Shown here piece after piece: positions 35,840 through 44,593 of a stretch of DNA of 64,000 nt; positions within the stretch are counted from its first letter, which is position 1; each line of letters opens with the position of its first letter. The DNA is from Aureimonas sp. AU22 (lineage in GTDB: Bacteria > Pseudomonadota > Alphaproteobacteria > Rhizobiales > Rhizobiaceae). The notes beneath the pieces are model-generated. The model had not been told where the DNA came from. It did not search any database and saw nothing but the letters and a program-made list of their open reading frames with translations. The translations under genes and the position numbers were made by a program. Location: contig NZ_BBWJ01000022.1 in the NCBI RefSeq assembly GCF_001463745.1, positions 23,846-87,845 of the forward strand, in the 5' to 3' direction.

Positions 35840-36252
35840 GCCGGCTCCTCCGTCGACACCCGGTCTGGCGGATCGTGACGGGCCTGCCGGACCGGGGGCG
35901 GCACGCGCTGGCGGCATGAGGCTCGACCGTCACGATGGGCTCCGGGGCTTGTGTTGCGCGGCAAGCTCGTCGCCCGTGGCCGGACCCGGCTGCGGGATGA
36001 GAGGTCTGACAACTAGCCTACGCTTTTTCGGTCCTGTCAACACGATGCAACGCGACGTCGCTAGTGACATCAAGGCCCTCGTTCGTGCTGCACTGCGGGG
36101 TGGCGATGAGCGGACGGGATCCCCGGCAAAGCGGATTGACAGGGTTCGGCGCCAGTGCAAATCTCGAACTCGTCGGACGTCTATCAACGACTGCGACCCG
36201 CCGAGGCGAGTGTCCAGCATCCGGCCTACCGATCGAGGGAGGAACCACCATC
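35840..36252. other. Divergent regulatory region, 413 nt
   Basis: No gene is supported. On the plus strand TTGACA (36136-36141), 17 nt, AAATCT is a possible promoter for the 36253 operon. On the minus strand TTGACA (36040-36035) may start the GntR gene, and nearby TCTGACAACTAG and CTAGTGACATC may be operator half-sites. SD for the binding protein is GAGGGAGGAA just before 36253. Confidence 0.4.
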
Positions 36253-37080
36253 ATGTCCAAGCGCATGCTCGCGTTCGCCAGCGTCGCCGCGCTCTTTGCC
36301 GCGACCATCGCCGCGCAGGCGGGAGCCACGCTCGACCGGGTCACCAGTTCGGGTCAGTTGAACGTCGCGACCAACAGCGGATGGCCGCCGCAAAGCTTCC
36401 TGAACGACAACAACGAGATGGTCGGCTTCGACATCGACGTCGCCAACGAGATCGGCAAGCGCCTGGGCGCGAAGGTGACCTTCTCGACCCCCGAGTGGCA
36501 GGTGCTGACCGGCGGTCACTGGAACGGCCGCTTCGACCTGGCCGTCGGTTCGGTGACGCCGACGAAGGCGCGCGCCCAGGTGATCGATTTTCCCGCGATC
36601 TACTACTATAGCCCCTATGTCTTCGCGGTTCACAAGGACTCCAAGGCCGAGAGCCGCGCCGACCTCAACGGCAAGGTGATCGGCGTCGAGACCGGCACCA
36701 CGTCCGAGGACTACATCCGCGGCCAGCTGCAGATCGACGCGCCCGACCTCGCGCCCGTCCAGTACGACGTGAAGCCCGGCGAGGTGCGCACCTATGCCAA
36801 CTCGATGCTGCCCTTCGACGACCTGCGCCTCGGCGACGGGCTCCGGGTGGACGCGGTGATCGCGCCCGAGCAGACCGTGCTCCAGGCGATCAAGAGCAAC
36901 TATCCCCTGAAGATCGTGCCGGGCGACTACGCGTTCCGCGAACCGCTCGTGGTCGTGGCCGACAAGGGCGATCCGGAATGGACGCAGAAGGTCGGCCAGA
37001 TCGTCGAGGAGATGAAGAAGGACGGCACGCTCTCGACGCTGACCACCAAGTGGTACGGCAAGGACTACAGCAAGGACTGA
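36253..37080 (+). CDS. Amino-acid-type ABC substrate-binding protein, 275 aa
   Basis: SBP_bac_3 family. Signal peptide MSKRMLAFASVAALFAATIAAQA. Then LDRVTSSGQLNVATNSGWPPQSF, MVGFDIDVANEIGKRLG, GRFDLAVGSVTPTKARAQ, VIGVETGTTSEDYIRGQL, and a C-terminal KWYGKDY, all family marks. It is followed by an FAD oxidase gene, so the ligand is probably an amine or amino acid that the oxidase then attacks. Strong SD. Confidence 0.9.
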   Translation: MSKRMLAFASVAALFAATIAAQAGATLDRVTSSGQLNVATNSGWPPQSFLNDNNEMVGFDIDVANEIGKRLGAKVTFSTPEWQVLTGGHWNGRFDLAVGSVTPTKARAQVIDFPAIYYYSPYVFAVHKDSKAESRADLNGKVIGVETGTTSEDYIRGQLQIDAPDLAPVQYDVKPGEVRTYANSMLPFDDLRLGDGLRVDAVIAPEQTVLQAIKSNYPLKIVPGDYAFREPLVVVADKGDPEWTQKVGQIVEEMKKDGTLSTLTTKWYGKDYSKD

Positions 37081-37158
37081 ACGGGTCCGCCGAGCATCGC
37101 CCGAAACCGTGGCTTCGCGCCGATGCGCGAGGCCCCGACGTCTCCGCAAGGCCCGCTC

Positions 37159-38442
37159 ATGTCCTATGTCGACACCTTCTACAAGCGCACGCTGCAGAGC
37201 GGCGAGGGGTTCGCGCGCCTCGACCGGGATGCCGAATGCGACGTCTGCGTCGTGGGCGGGGGCCTGGCCGGTCTCACGACGGCGCTCGAGCTGGCGCGCC
37301 GCGGGCGCAGCGTGACGCTTCTGGAGGCCCAGCGGATCGGCTGGGGCGCGTCGGGGCGCAACGGCGGCTTCGTGAGCCCCGGCTATGCCAACGGGCGCGA
37401 CGCGATCGTGCCCGTGGTCGGCGAGACGGCCGCCGACGAGCTTCACCGCATGTCGATCGAGGGGATGCGGATCGTCGCCGACAACATCGAGACGCTCGGC
37501 CTCGAAAGGGCGCGTCCCCAGCCCGGCATCATCGGTGCCCTTCGCACCGACGGCGAGGCGGAACTCCATCGCACCCGCGACCGGCTGGACCGGAGCTTCG
37601 GCTACCGGACGGAGGTCGTCTCCCGTCCCCGGCTCCAGGAACTCCTCCTTTCGCCCCGCTATTTCCAGGGGCTCCTCGATCCCAACGCCTTCCACATCCA
37701 TCCTTTGGAATACGCGCTCGGCCTTGCCCGCGAGATCGAGCGGCTCGGCGGCTCGGTGCGCGAGGGAAGCGCGGTGGTCGAGACGGAGCTGGAATCGGCC
37801 GAGAAGCGAGTGCACACGGGCACGGGCACCATCCGGGCGCGCGACGTCGTGTTTTGCGGCGGTGGATACACGAGCGGGATGCTTCCCGCGCTCCAGCGCA
37901 GCTTCCTGCCGATCGCCACCTACGTGCTCCTGACGCGAGAGGCGCCCGAGCTGATCGCCACCGCGATCCGGACCCGGGCCGCGGTCGGCGACAACCGGCG
38001 GGCGGGCGACTATTACCGCCTCGTGGACGACGGTCGCCGGCTCCTCTGGGGCGGCAAGATCACGACGCGGACCAGCGAGCCGCGCGCGCTCGGCAAGCTG
38101 CTTCGCCAGTCCATGGTGTCGACCTATCCGCAGCTGGCGGAGCTCAAGGTCGAGCTCGCCTGGTCCGGGCTGATGTCCTACGCGCGGCACAAGATGCCCC
38201 AGGTCGGACAGTGGCGCCCGCATGTCTGGTACGCCACGGCGTTCGGCGGCCATGGTCTCAACACGACCGCGATCGGCGGGCGCGTCGTCGCCGAGGCGAT
38301 CACCGGCGAGACCCGGCGGATCGAGGCCTTCCGTCCCTTCGGGCTGGACTGGACCGGCGGGCCGCTCGGCATGCTGGCCGTCCAGCTCACCTACTGGGGC
38401 CTCCAGGCATCGGACTGGTGGCGCGAGCGCAAGGCGGCCTGA
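37159..38442 (+). CDS. FAD-dependent amine/amino-acid oxidoreductase (DAO family), 427 aa
   Basis: Rossmann FAD-binding motif CVVGGGLAGLTTALELARRG at about 30-48, GASGRNGGFVSPGYA, CGGGYTSGMLP and the C-terminal FAD-binding text ATAFGGHGLNTTAIGGRVVAEAI. Resembles gamma-glutamylputrescine oxidase (PuuB) and sarcosine-type oxidases, which oxidise secondary or primary amines. Soluble; MSYVDTFYKRT is a typical start, so ATG 37159 is chosen over ATG 37123. Lies between the binding protein and the permease in the same direction. Confidence 0.87.
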   Translation: MSYVDTFYKRTLQSGEGFARLDRDAECDVCVVGGGLAGLTTALELARRGRSVTLLEAQRIGWGASGRNGGFVSPGYANGRDAIVPVVGETAADELHRMSIEGMRIVADNIETLGLERARPQPGIIGALRTDGEAELHRTRDRLDRSFGYRTEVVSRPRLQELLLSPRYFQGLLDPNAFHIHPLEYALGLAREIERLGGSVREGSAVVETELESAEKRVHTGTGTIRARDVVFCGGGYTSGMLPALQRSFLPIATYVLLTREAPELIATAIRTRAAVGDNRRAGDYYRLVDDGRRLLWGGKITTRTSEPRALGKLLRQSMVSTYPQLAELKVELAWSGLMSYARHKMPQVGQWRPHVWYATAFGGHGLNTTAIGGRVVAEAITGETRRIEAFRPFGLDWTGGPLGMLAVQLTYWGLQASDWWRERKAA

Positions 38443-38470
38443 GCGCCCCATCGAGAAGGCACGCAGCAAC

Positions 38471-39436
38471 ATGTCGATCGTCCTGCCCACCCGCACCCCG
38501 TCGCGCCCCGTCCCCACCCGCTGGGTCTGGATCGTTGCCAGCTTCGCCGTCCTGACGGTGCTCCTGCAGCGCATGGGGGTCGCGGCCGGATGGGTCGCCT
38601 CACTCACGGGCGCCGATCCCGCGCCGGCGTTCGCGCCCTGGCTCGGGGCCGCCGGCGTCGCGGCGCTGATCGTCCTCAACGTCGTCGTGATCAACCGGCT
38701 CCGGCGTAGCGCACAGATCGTCGCGATCTGGGGCGAACTCGTGGTCCTGCTCCTCGCCTTCTTCTATTCGTTCGACCTCAGCTTCGCCTTCATCGCCAAG
38801 AAGATCGGCTTCCTGATCACGCAGGGCGTCACCACCACGCTCTACATCTCGGCCATCTCGATCGTGATCGCGTCGGCGATCGCGCTCGTGGGGGCGGTCG
38901 CCAAGCTGTCCCCGAACGGCATCGCGTTCGGCCTGTCGAGCTTCTACACCTCGCTGTTCCGCGGGCTGCCGCTCCTGATGCAGATCTACATCATCTATCT
39001 CGGCCTGCCGCAGCTCGGCTATGTCGTGGGTCCGGTGCCGGCCGGCATCGCCGCCCTGTCGCTCTGCTACGGGGCCTACATGACCGAGATCTTCCGGGCC
39101 GGCATCGAGAGCATCCCGCGCGGCCAATGGGAGGCGTCCGAGGCGCTCGGCCTGAAGCGGACGCAGATCATGCGTATGATCATCCTGCCCCAGGCGATGC
39201 GCATCATCGTTCCACCGACCGGCAATCAGTTCATCGCGATGCTGAAGGACAGCTCGCTCGTCTCGGTGATGGGCATCTGGGAGATCATGTACCTCGCCCG
39301 GACGCAGGGGCAGACCGAGTTCCGTCACATCGAGATGCTGATCACGGCGTCGATGATCTACTGGCTCCTGTCCATGGTGCTGGAATACGGGCAGGCCCGG
39401 CTGGAACGCCATTTCAGCCGGTCGCTCCGCCGCTGA
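38471..39436 (+). CDS. Amino-acid-type ABC permease with extended N-terminus, 321 aa
   Basis: HisM family permease. The C-terminal 220 residues are standard, with GVTTTLYISAISIVIASAIALVG, GAYMTEIFRAGIESIPRGQWEASEALGLKRTQIMRMIILPQA (EAA loop) and GNQFIAMLKDSSLVS. The first 100 residues add three hydrophobic stretches, larger than the common 220-aa subunit. No ATP-binding gene follows; the partner ATPase must be elsewhere. AAGG lies 14 nt before ATG 38471. Confidence 0.88.
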   Translation: MSIVLPTRTPSRPVPTRWVWIVASFAVLTVLLQRMGVAAGWVASLTGADPAPAFAPWLGAAGVAALIVLNVVVINRLRRSAQIVAIWGELVVLLLAFFYSFDLSFAFIAKKIGFLITQGVTTTLYISAISIVIASAIALVGAVAKLSPNGIAFGLSSFYTSLFRGLPLLMQIYIIYLGLPQLGYVVGPVPAGIAALSLCYGAYMTEIFRAGIESIPRGQWEASEALGLKRTQIMRMIILPQAMRIIVPPTGNQFIAMLKDSSLVSVMGIWEIMYLARTQGQTEFRHIEMLITASMIYWLLSMVLEYGQARLERHFSRSLRR

Positions 39437-39535
39437 CCGGCGAACGCCCGGCCCGGACCTAGAGGCGCGATCTCCCGGGAGAGGGGACGGTGGGCGCAGC
39501 TCCGTCGAGCCCGTCGACCGGGTGTAGCGCCCGCT

Positions 39536-40012
39536 TCAGCCGCGCCGGGCGGCCTCGATCGCCGCAACGTCGATCTTGCGCATGGTCATCATGGCCGCGA
39601 ACGCGCGCCTGGCCTCCTCGCCGCCGGCCGCCAGGGCATCGGTGAGGACGCGCGGCGTGATCTGCCACGAAAGTCCCCAGCGGTCGCGACACCAGCCGCA
39701 ATCGCTTTCCTGTCCGCCGTTGCCGACGATGGCGTTCCAGTAGCGGTCGGTCTCCTCCTGCGTGTCGGTCGCGATCTGGAAGGAGAAGGCTTCGGAGTGC
39801 CGGAAGACCGGACCGCCGTTGAGGCCGAGACAGGGTATGCCCGCCACCGTGAACTCGACGGTGAGGACGTCGCCCGCCTTGCCCGACGGGTAGTCGCCCG
39901 GCGCGTGGTGAACGGCGGTGACCGCGCTGTCGGGAAAGGTCTCGGCATAGAACCGTGCGGCCGCCTCGGCATCCCGGTCGTACCAGAGACAGATGGTGTT
40001 CTTCGCGACCAT
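39536..40012 (-). CDS. VOC-family (PhnB/3-demethylubiquinone-methyltransferase-like) protein, 158 aa
   Basis: Vicinal oxygen chelate fold of the PhnB-like group: ICLWYDRDAEAAARFYAETFPDS at the start, VLTVEFTVAGIPCLGLNGG, FRHSEAFSFQI and DCGWCRDRWGLSWQITPRVL. Despite the old family label, these are usually not methyltransferases; function unknown, often linked to oxidative or glyoxalase-like chemistry. ATG 40012 has GGGAGGAA. Same strand as the EmrAB genes upstream, about 110 nt away. Confidence 0.88.
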   Translation of the reverse strand: MVAKNTICLWYDRDAEAAARFYAETFPDSAVTAVHHAPGDYPSGKAGDVLTVEFTVAGIPCLGLNGGPVFRHSEAFSFQIATDTQEETDRYWNAIVGNGGQESDCGWCRDRWGLSWQITPRVLTDALAAGGEEARRAFAAMMTMRKIDVAAIEAARRG

Positions 40013-40124
40013 GCGTTTCCTCCCGTTCCACGAGACGGGGGGAGCTTCCCGCTTCGGGCGCGCCGAGGCAAGCGGCATGTGTCCCGTCCGAGGCGGCCAG
40101 ATTCGCCCGAGGTGGCCGGGGCTC

Positions 40125-41717
40125 TCAGTGACCGCCGGCCGGCGCCCCGCCGCCGCGCTTCACGTTGCGCAGGATGAGGGCGAGGGGCACCGCGGCCGCG
40201 GAGATGATCATCAGCACGTGGAACACGTCGATATAGGCGAGAAAGCCCACCTGCCGCTGCAGGGTCTGCCCGATCAGCGCGATCGCGCCGGACTGCGCGT
40301 CGGCCGGCGAGAGGCCCTGTGTCTGCAGATACTGGCTCATGGTGCGCATCGTCTGCTGGTAGGCCGGCTCGCTCGGGACCACGTGTTCCACGAGACGGTT
40401 CTGGTGGAACTGCTCGCGCCAGGCCAGCGTGTTCTGCGCGACCGAGACGCCGATCGAGCCGCCGACGTTGCGGGCGACGTTGATCAGGGCCGAGGCCTGG
40501 TCGGTCTTGTCCGGTGGAATGCCGTCGTAGGAGGCGGTGGTGATCGGGATGAAGATCAGCGGCAGGCCGAGCCCGACATAGACGCGCGACCAGACGAAGA
40601 AGCTGAAGTTGAGCTCGGGGAAGAGCCGCGTCAGGTCCCACATCGCACCGGCGACGATCGCCGCGCCGAGAGCGATCAGGTATTTCGGCTGGACGGCGTT
40701 GGTCAGGCGGCCGACCACGAACATCATCGTCATGGTGACGACGCCGCCGGGCGAAAGCGCCAGGCCCGCCCAGGTCGCGGTGTAACCGTAGTAGGTCTGG
40801 AGCAGTTCGGGCAGGAACTGGGTGGTGGCGATGAGGATCGCGCCGGTCGCCATCATCACGAGGAAGCAGGAGCCGAACTGCCGGCTCCAGATCATCCGAA
40901 GGTCCACCACGGGATTGCGGTGCCGCAGCTCCCACGGGATCATGAACAGGAAGGCGAGGATGCAGACCGCTGTCGCCAGGATGATGAAGTTCGATCCGAA
41001 CCAGTCCTCCGTCTGGCCGCGGTCGAGCACGAGTTCGAGGGCCCCGAGGAAGGTGGCGACGGCCAGGAAGCCGACGATGTCGAACCGGATGCCCCGGCGC
41101 TTCAGCTCCTGCCGCTCGCGCCGCGTCTCATCCGATTCCTTCACCAGGCTCCAGACCAGCCCGAAGGCGAGGACGCCGATCGGGCCGTTGATCAGGAAGC
41201 ACCAGTGCCAGGAGTAGTTGTCGGACAGCCAGCCGCCGAGCGTCGGGCCGACCACCGGCGCCACGACCACCGCCACCCCGAACAGCGCGAAGGCCTGACC
41301 GCGCTTTTCCGGCGGAAAGCTGTCGGCGAGGATGGACTGCGAGATCGGCACCATGCCGCCGCCCGCAAACCCCTGCAGCACGCGGAAGAACAGGAGCGAC
41401 TGGATGTTCCAGGCGAGCCCGCACAGGACCGAGGAGACCGTGAAGAGCGCGAGGCAGGCGAGGTAGAAGCGCTTGCGCCCGTATCTTTTGGCGATGAAGC
41501 TCGAGGCGGTGAGCACGATGGCGTTGGACACGAGATAGGTGGTGACGACCCAGGACGCCTCGTCGGACGAGACCCCGAGGCCGCCCGAAACGTAGCGCAG
41601 CGCCACGTTGGCGATCGTCGTGTCCAGAACCTCCATGAAGGTCGCGATCGACACCACGACGGCGATCAGCCAGGGGTTGCTCGGCCGCCCGGCCGAAGCG
41701 CTCGCCGCCGCGCTCAT
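40125..41717 (-). CDS. emrB: DHA2-family MFS drug exporter (EmrB-like), 530 aa
   Basis: Fourteen-helix proton antiporter. Family text: LDTTIANVALRYVSGGL in the first helix (motif D1), GRKRFYLACLALF (motif A), GAGGGMVPISQSI, and VVAPVVGPTLGGWLSDNYSWHWCFLINGPIG (motif C, G-x-x-x-G-P-x-x-G-G). Works with a membrane fusion protein, encoded 4 nt upstream by the EmrA-like gene, to pump hydrophobic toxicants across both membranes with an outer-membrane channel from elsewhere. Confidence 0.93.
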   Translation of the reverse strand: MSAAASASAGRPSNPWLIAVVVSIATFMEVLDTTIANVALRYVSGGLGVSSDEASWVVTTYLVSNAIVLTASSFIAKRYGRKRFYLACLALFTVSSVLCGLAWNIQSLLFFRVLQGFAGGGMVPISQSILADSFPPEKRGQAFALFGVAVVVAPVVGPTLGGWLSDNYSWHWCFLINGPIGVLAFGLVWSLVKESDETRRERQELKRRGIRFDIVGFLAVATFLGALELVLDRGQTEDWFGSNFIILATAVCILAFLFMIPWELRHRNPVVDLRMIWSRQFGSCFLVMMATGAILIATTQFLPELLQTYYGYTATWAGLALSPGGVVTMTMMFVVGRLTNAVQPKYLIALGAAIVAGAMWDLTRLFPELNFSFFVWSRVYVGLGLPLIFIPITTASYDGIPPDKTDQASALINVARNVGGSIGVSVAQNTLAWREQFHQNRLVEHVVPSEPAYQQTMRTMSQYLQTQGLSPADAQSGAIALIGQTLQRQVGFLAYIDVFHVLMIISAAAVPLALILRNVKRGGGAPAGGH

Positions 41718-41721
41718 CGGA

Positions 41722-42912
41722 TCAGTCCCGAGGGCGGACGGTGACGGTCGGCACCACCGACATGCCGGGTCCGATCGAGACGTCGGTCGGCCAGTTGTCG
41801 GCGACGATCTTCACGGGAACGCGCTGCACGACCTTCACGTAGTTGCCGGTCGCGTTCTCGGCCGGCAGGAGCGAAAAGGCCGTTCCCGATCCCGGCTGCA
41901 CGGAATCGACGTGCCCGTTGATCTTGTGATCGGGATAGGCGTCGATGCGCACGTCCACCGGCTGGCCGGGGCGCATGTCGGTGATCTGCGTTTCCTTGAA
42001 GTTCGCGGTGACCCAGATCTCGTCCGGCACGAACATCGCAAGGCTCTGGCCCGCCTGGACATACTGGCCCTTCGCCCCGGTCAGCCGGACCACGCGCCCC
42101 GATTGGGCGGCCGCGACGGTGACGTAGGACAGGCTCAGTTCGGCCTGCGCCCGCTGCGCCTCGGCCTGCCGGAGATCGGCGATCGCCGTCGCCTTCTGCG
42201 CCTGGAGGGAGCCGACCTGCTTCTGCGCCGAGACGACGCCCGCGCGCGCGCTGCCGAGTTCGGCTTCCTGCTGCTGGAGGGCCGACGTCTGCTGCTGGGC
42301 GGTCTGCACGGTGCCGGCGCCCGAGCGCACGAGTTCCTGGGCACGCTGGGCCTGCTGCTGCGCGAAGGCCAGGCTCGCCTGCGCCTGCTCGACGCGCGAA
42401 TTCGCCTCCTCGACCTGCGCCTGCTGCGCCGCGATCTGGGCGTCTGCCCCGTTCACGCTGGCCTGGGCGCTCGCGACGCGCGCCTTCGCCTCCTCCAGCG
42501 CCGCCTGATAGTCGCGCGGATCGATGCGGAACAGAGGGTCGCCCGCCTGAACATGCTGGTTGTCCTCCACCAGCACTTCGGCGATGGCGCCGGAGACCTG
42601 CGGAGCGACCGCGAACTGGCGCGAATCGACGAAGGCGTCGTCGGTGGTCTCGTAGGGGTGGGAATAGGTCAGCCAGTACCAGTAGCCGGCGGCGGCGGCG
42701 ACGGCGACCACGACGACGGCCATGAGGATCCAGAACGGATGGCGCCGCAGGAAGCTCGGGCGCTTCGGCTGCACCTCGGCCGGCGCCGCCTTTGCCTTCT
42801 CGGGCTCGCGCGCGCCGCCGTCCGAAGACGGCTTGGCCTCCGCACGCATCTCGGTGGGCCGTTCATCCCGGCGGTCCGACCGGTCGACGCGTCCGTCCTC
42901 ATCCAACGCCAT
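41722..42912 (-). CDS. emrA: HlyD-family membrane fusion protein (EmrA-like), 396 aa
   Basis: Single N-terminal membrane segment FWILMAVVVVAVAAAAGYWYWL after an 80-residue charged cytoplasmic tail, then biotinyl-lipoyl-like half motifs (ETTDDAFVDSRQFAVAPQVSGAI and VRLTGAKGQYVQAG), an Ala/Gln-rich coiled-coil hairpin (about 150-250), and a beta-barrel with DEIWVTANFKETQ. Periplasmic adaptor joining EmrB-like pump to an outer-membrane channel. ATG 42912 has GGAG. First gene of the pair. Confidence 0.93.
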   Translation of the reverse strand: MALDEDGRVDRSDRRDERPTEMRAEAKPSSDGGAREPEKAKAAPAEVQPKRPSFLRRHPFWILMAVVVVAVAAAAGYWYWLTYSHPYETTDDAFVDSRQFAVAPQVSGAIAEVLVEDNQHVQAGDPLFRIDPRDYQAALEEAKARVASAQASVNGADAQIAAQQAQVEEANSRVEQAQASLAFAQQQAQRAQELVRSGAGTVQTAQQQTSALQQQEAELGSARAGVVSAQKQVGSLQAQKATAIADLRQAEAQRAQAELSLSYVTVAAAQSGRVVRLTGAKGQYVQAGQSLAMFVPDEIWVTANFKETQITDMRPGQPVDVRIDAYPDHKINGHVDSVQPGSGTAFSLLPAENATGNYVKVVQRVPVKIVADNWPTDVSIGPGMSVVPTVTVRPRD

Positions 42913-43044
42913 GGCACTCCAGCCCGCACACGCTCGCAACGTTCACGGTGCTATCAACACTTCGAGAGCGGGGAGCGTTCCGAGCCGCGCCGATACGTTC
43001 GGTCGCATGTCATCCGAAGTGCACGATCCCCCGGCGAACGGAAC

Positions 43045-44523
43045 TCAGCCGTTGCGCTTGCGCCCCGCCGCCGCGCGCGGGTGATAGGCTCCGCCGGAGA
43101 CCTCGAGACCGGCGTCTCGCGCCAGGACGAGGTATCGCAGCGACACGAGGACGCCGATCGCGCCGAGGATTGCCAGCGCGGCGTGGACGTCGCGAAGGGT
43201 GGCGGCGGCTTCGAGGGTTCCGGTCCCGACGAGCACGCTGAGGCGGATCAGGAAGGCGGCGACGGCCACGGCCAGCAACGCGGAGAGCTGCTGCGTCATC
43301 GAGGAGAAGGTCGTCGCGGCGCCGCGCATCGCCGGTTCGACGTCGGCGAAGGTGAGGGTGTTGAGCGCGGTGAACTGCATGGAGCGCGTCAGCCCGGCGG
43401 CGAAGAGAAGCGCGAGCAGGAGCGGGCGCGGCGTCGCGGCGTCCACGAGCGCGAAGCCAGCCACCGCCAGGGAGGCGACGATGCCGTTGACAACCAGCAG
43501 CGTCCGGAAGCCGAAGCGGCGCAGCGTGCGCGTCGTCGCCGCCTTCATCGCGAGATTGCCGAGGAAATAGACGAGCATCAGGGACCCCGTCTCGACCGCA
43601 CCCAGGCCCAGGCCCACCTGGAACAGGAGCGGCAGGAGAAACGGCGTCGCGTTGATCACCATGCGCGCCGCGGTTCCTGTGGCGAGCGAGGACAGGGCGA
43701 AGGTCCGGGTCGACAGGACGCGAAGGTCGATCAGGGGATCGGCCACCCGCCGCAGGTGCCGCACCGCGAGCCCGCCGAGCGCAAGGCCGGCGAGCGCCAG
43801 CGCGGCGGCCGTGCCGCCCGCGTCCTGCGACAGAAGCTCGAGACCCACGAGGATCGACGCCATCGCACCGGCCGTGAGGAGAAAGCCGCGCCCGTCGAAG
43901 GGACGCCGTCTCTCGCGTTCGCCGCCGACGAGGAACAGGACGGTGAGGGCGAGCCCCAGCGCTCCGATCGGCAGATTGAGGAGGAAGTTCCAGCGCCAGC
44001 CGGCATGGGTCGTGATCCAGCCGCCGAGGACGGGGCCGACGACCGGGGCGATCAAGGCCGGCCAGGTGATCAGCGCGATGGCGTGGACGAGCTCGGATTT
44101 GGGCGTGTTGCGCAGGACGATCTGGCGCCCGACCGGCGTCATCAGCGCACCGCCGACGCCTTGCGCGATGCGCGCGGCGGCAAAGGTCCATAGCCCTTCG
44201 GCCAGCGCGCAGGCCAGCGAGGACAGGGTGAACAGGACGATCGCACCGAGAAACACGTTGCGCGCGCCGAGGCGGTCGGCGAGCCAGCCGGCCGGCGGAA
44301 TGCAGACCGCCATCGCCAGGAGATAGGCGGTGAAGCCGACGTTGAGGCTGACGACGTCGGTGCGGAAGTCGGCCGCCATCGCGGGCAGGGAGGTCGCGAT
44401 GATCGTCCCGTCGAGCGCCTGCATGAAGAAGGACACCGCCACGATGCCGGCCATGAGCCGGGGGCGGGGGAGAGCGGAGGCGCCCGGTGCTGTGACGGTC
44501 ATGAAATGCCGAACCCGTGTCAT
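43045..44523 (-). CDS. Second DHA2-type multidrug MFS transporter, 492 aa
   Basis: MFS antiporter with about fourteen hydrophobic segments: SFFMQALDGTIIATSLPAMAAD (motif D1), ADRLGARNVFLGAIVLF (motif A), and PALIAPVVGPVLGGWITTHAGWRW (motif C). Paralogous in architecture to the EmrB-like neighbour but diverged, and with its own lack of a fusion protein, so it probably exports to the periplasm. ATG 44523 and ATG 44502 are both possible; neither has a convincing SD. 132 nt upstream of the EmrA gene, same strand. Confidence 0.9.
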   Translation of the reverse strand: MTRVRHFMTVTAPGASALPRPRLMAGIVAVSFFMQALDGTIIATSLPAMAADFRTDVVSLNVGFTAYLLAMAVCIPPAGWLADRLGARNVFLGAIVLFTLSSLACALAEGLWTFAAARIAQGVGGALMTPVGRQIVLRNTPKSELVHAIALITWPALIAPVVGPVLGGWITTHAGWRWNFLLNLPIGALGLALTVLFLVGGERERRRPFDGRGFLLTAGAMASILVGLELLSQDAGGTAAALALAGLALGGLAVRHLRRVADPLIDLRVLSTRTFALSSLATGTAARMVINATPFLLPLLFQVGLGLGAVETGSLMLVYFLGNLAMKAATTRTLRRFGFRTLLVVNGIVASLAVAGFALVDAATPRPLLLALLFAAGLTRSMQFTALNTLTFADVEPAMRGAATTFSSMTQQLSALLAVAVAAFLIRLSVLVGTGTLEAAATLRDVHAALAILGAIGVLVSLRYLVLARDAGLEVSGGAYHPRAAAGRKRNG

Positions 44524-44593
44524 GCCGAAAGACGAAGGGATCGAGCGCAGACGGCTCGATCCCCTGTACCGATAGCGAAGTCCTGGCGATCCG

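Noticed and set aside
36226..38694. 822-aa minus-strand frame opposite the binding protein and FAD oxidase
   Set aside because: Runs across two recognisable plus-strand genes and their gap; no domain or SD.
42913..43044. Regulator binding site between the two MFS units
   Set aside because: No palindrome or clear promoter boxes could be found in the 132 nt.
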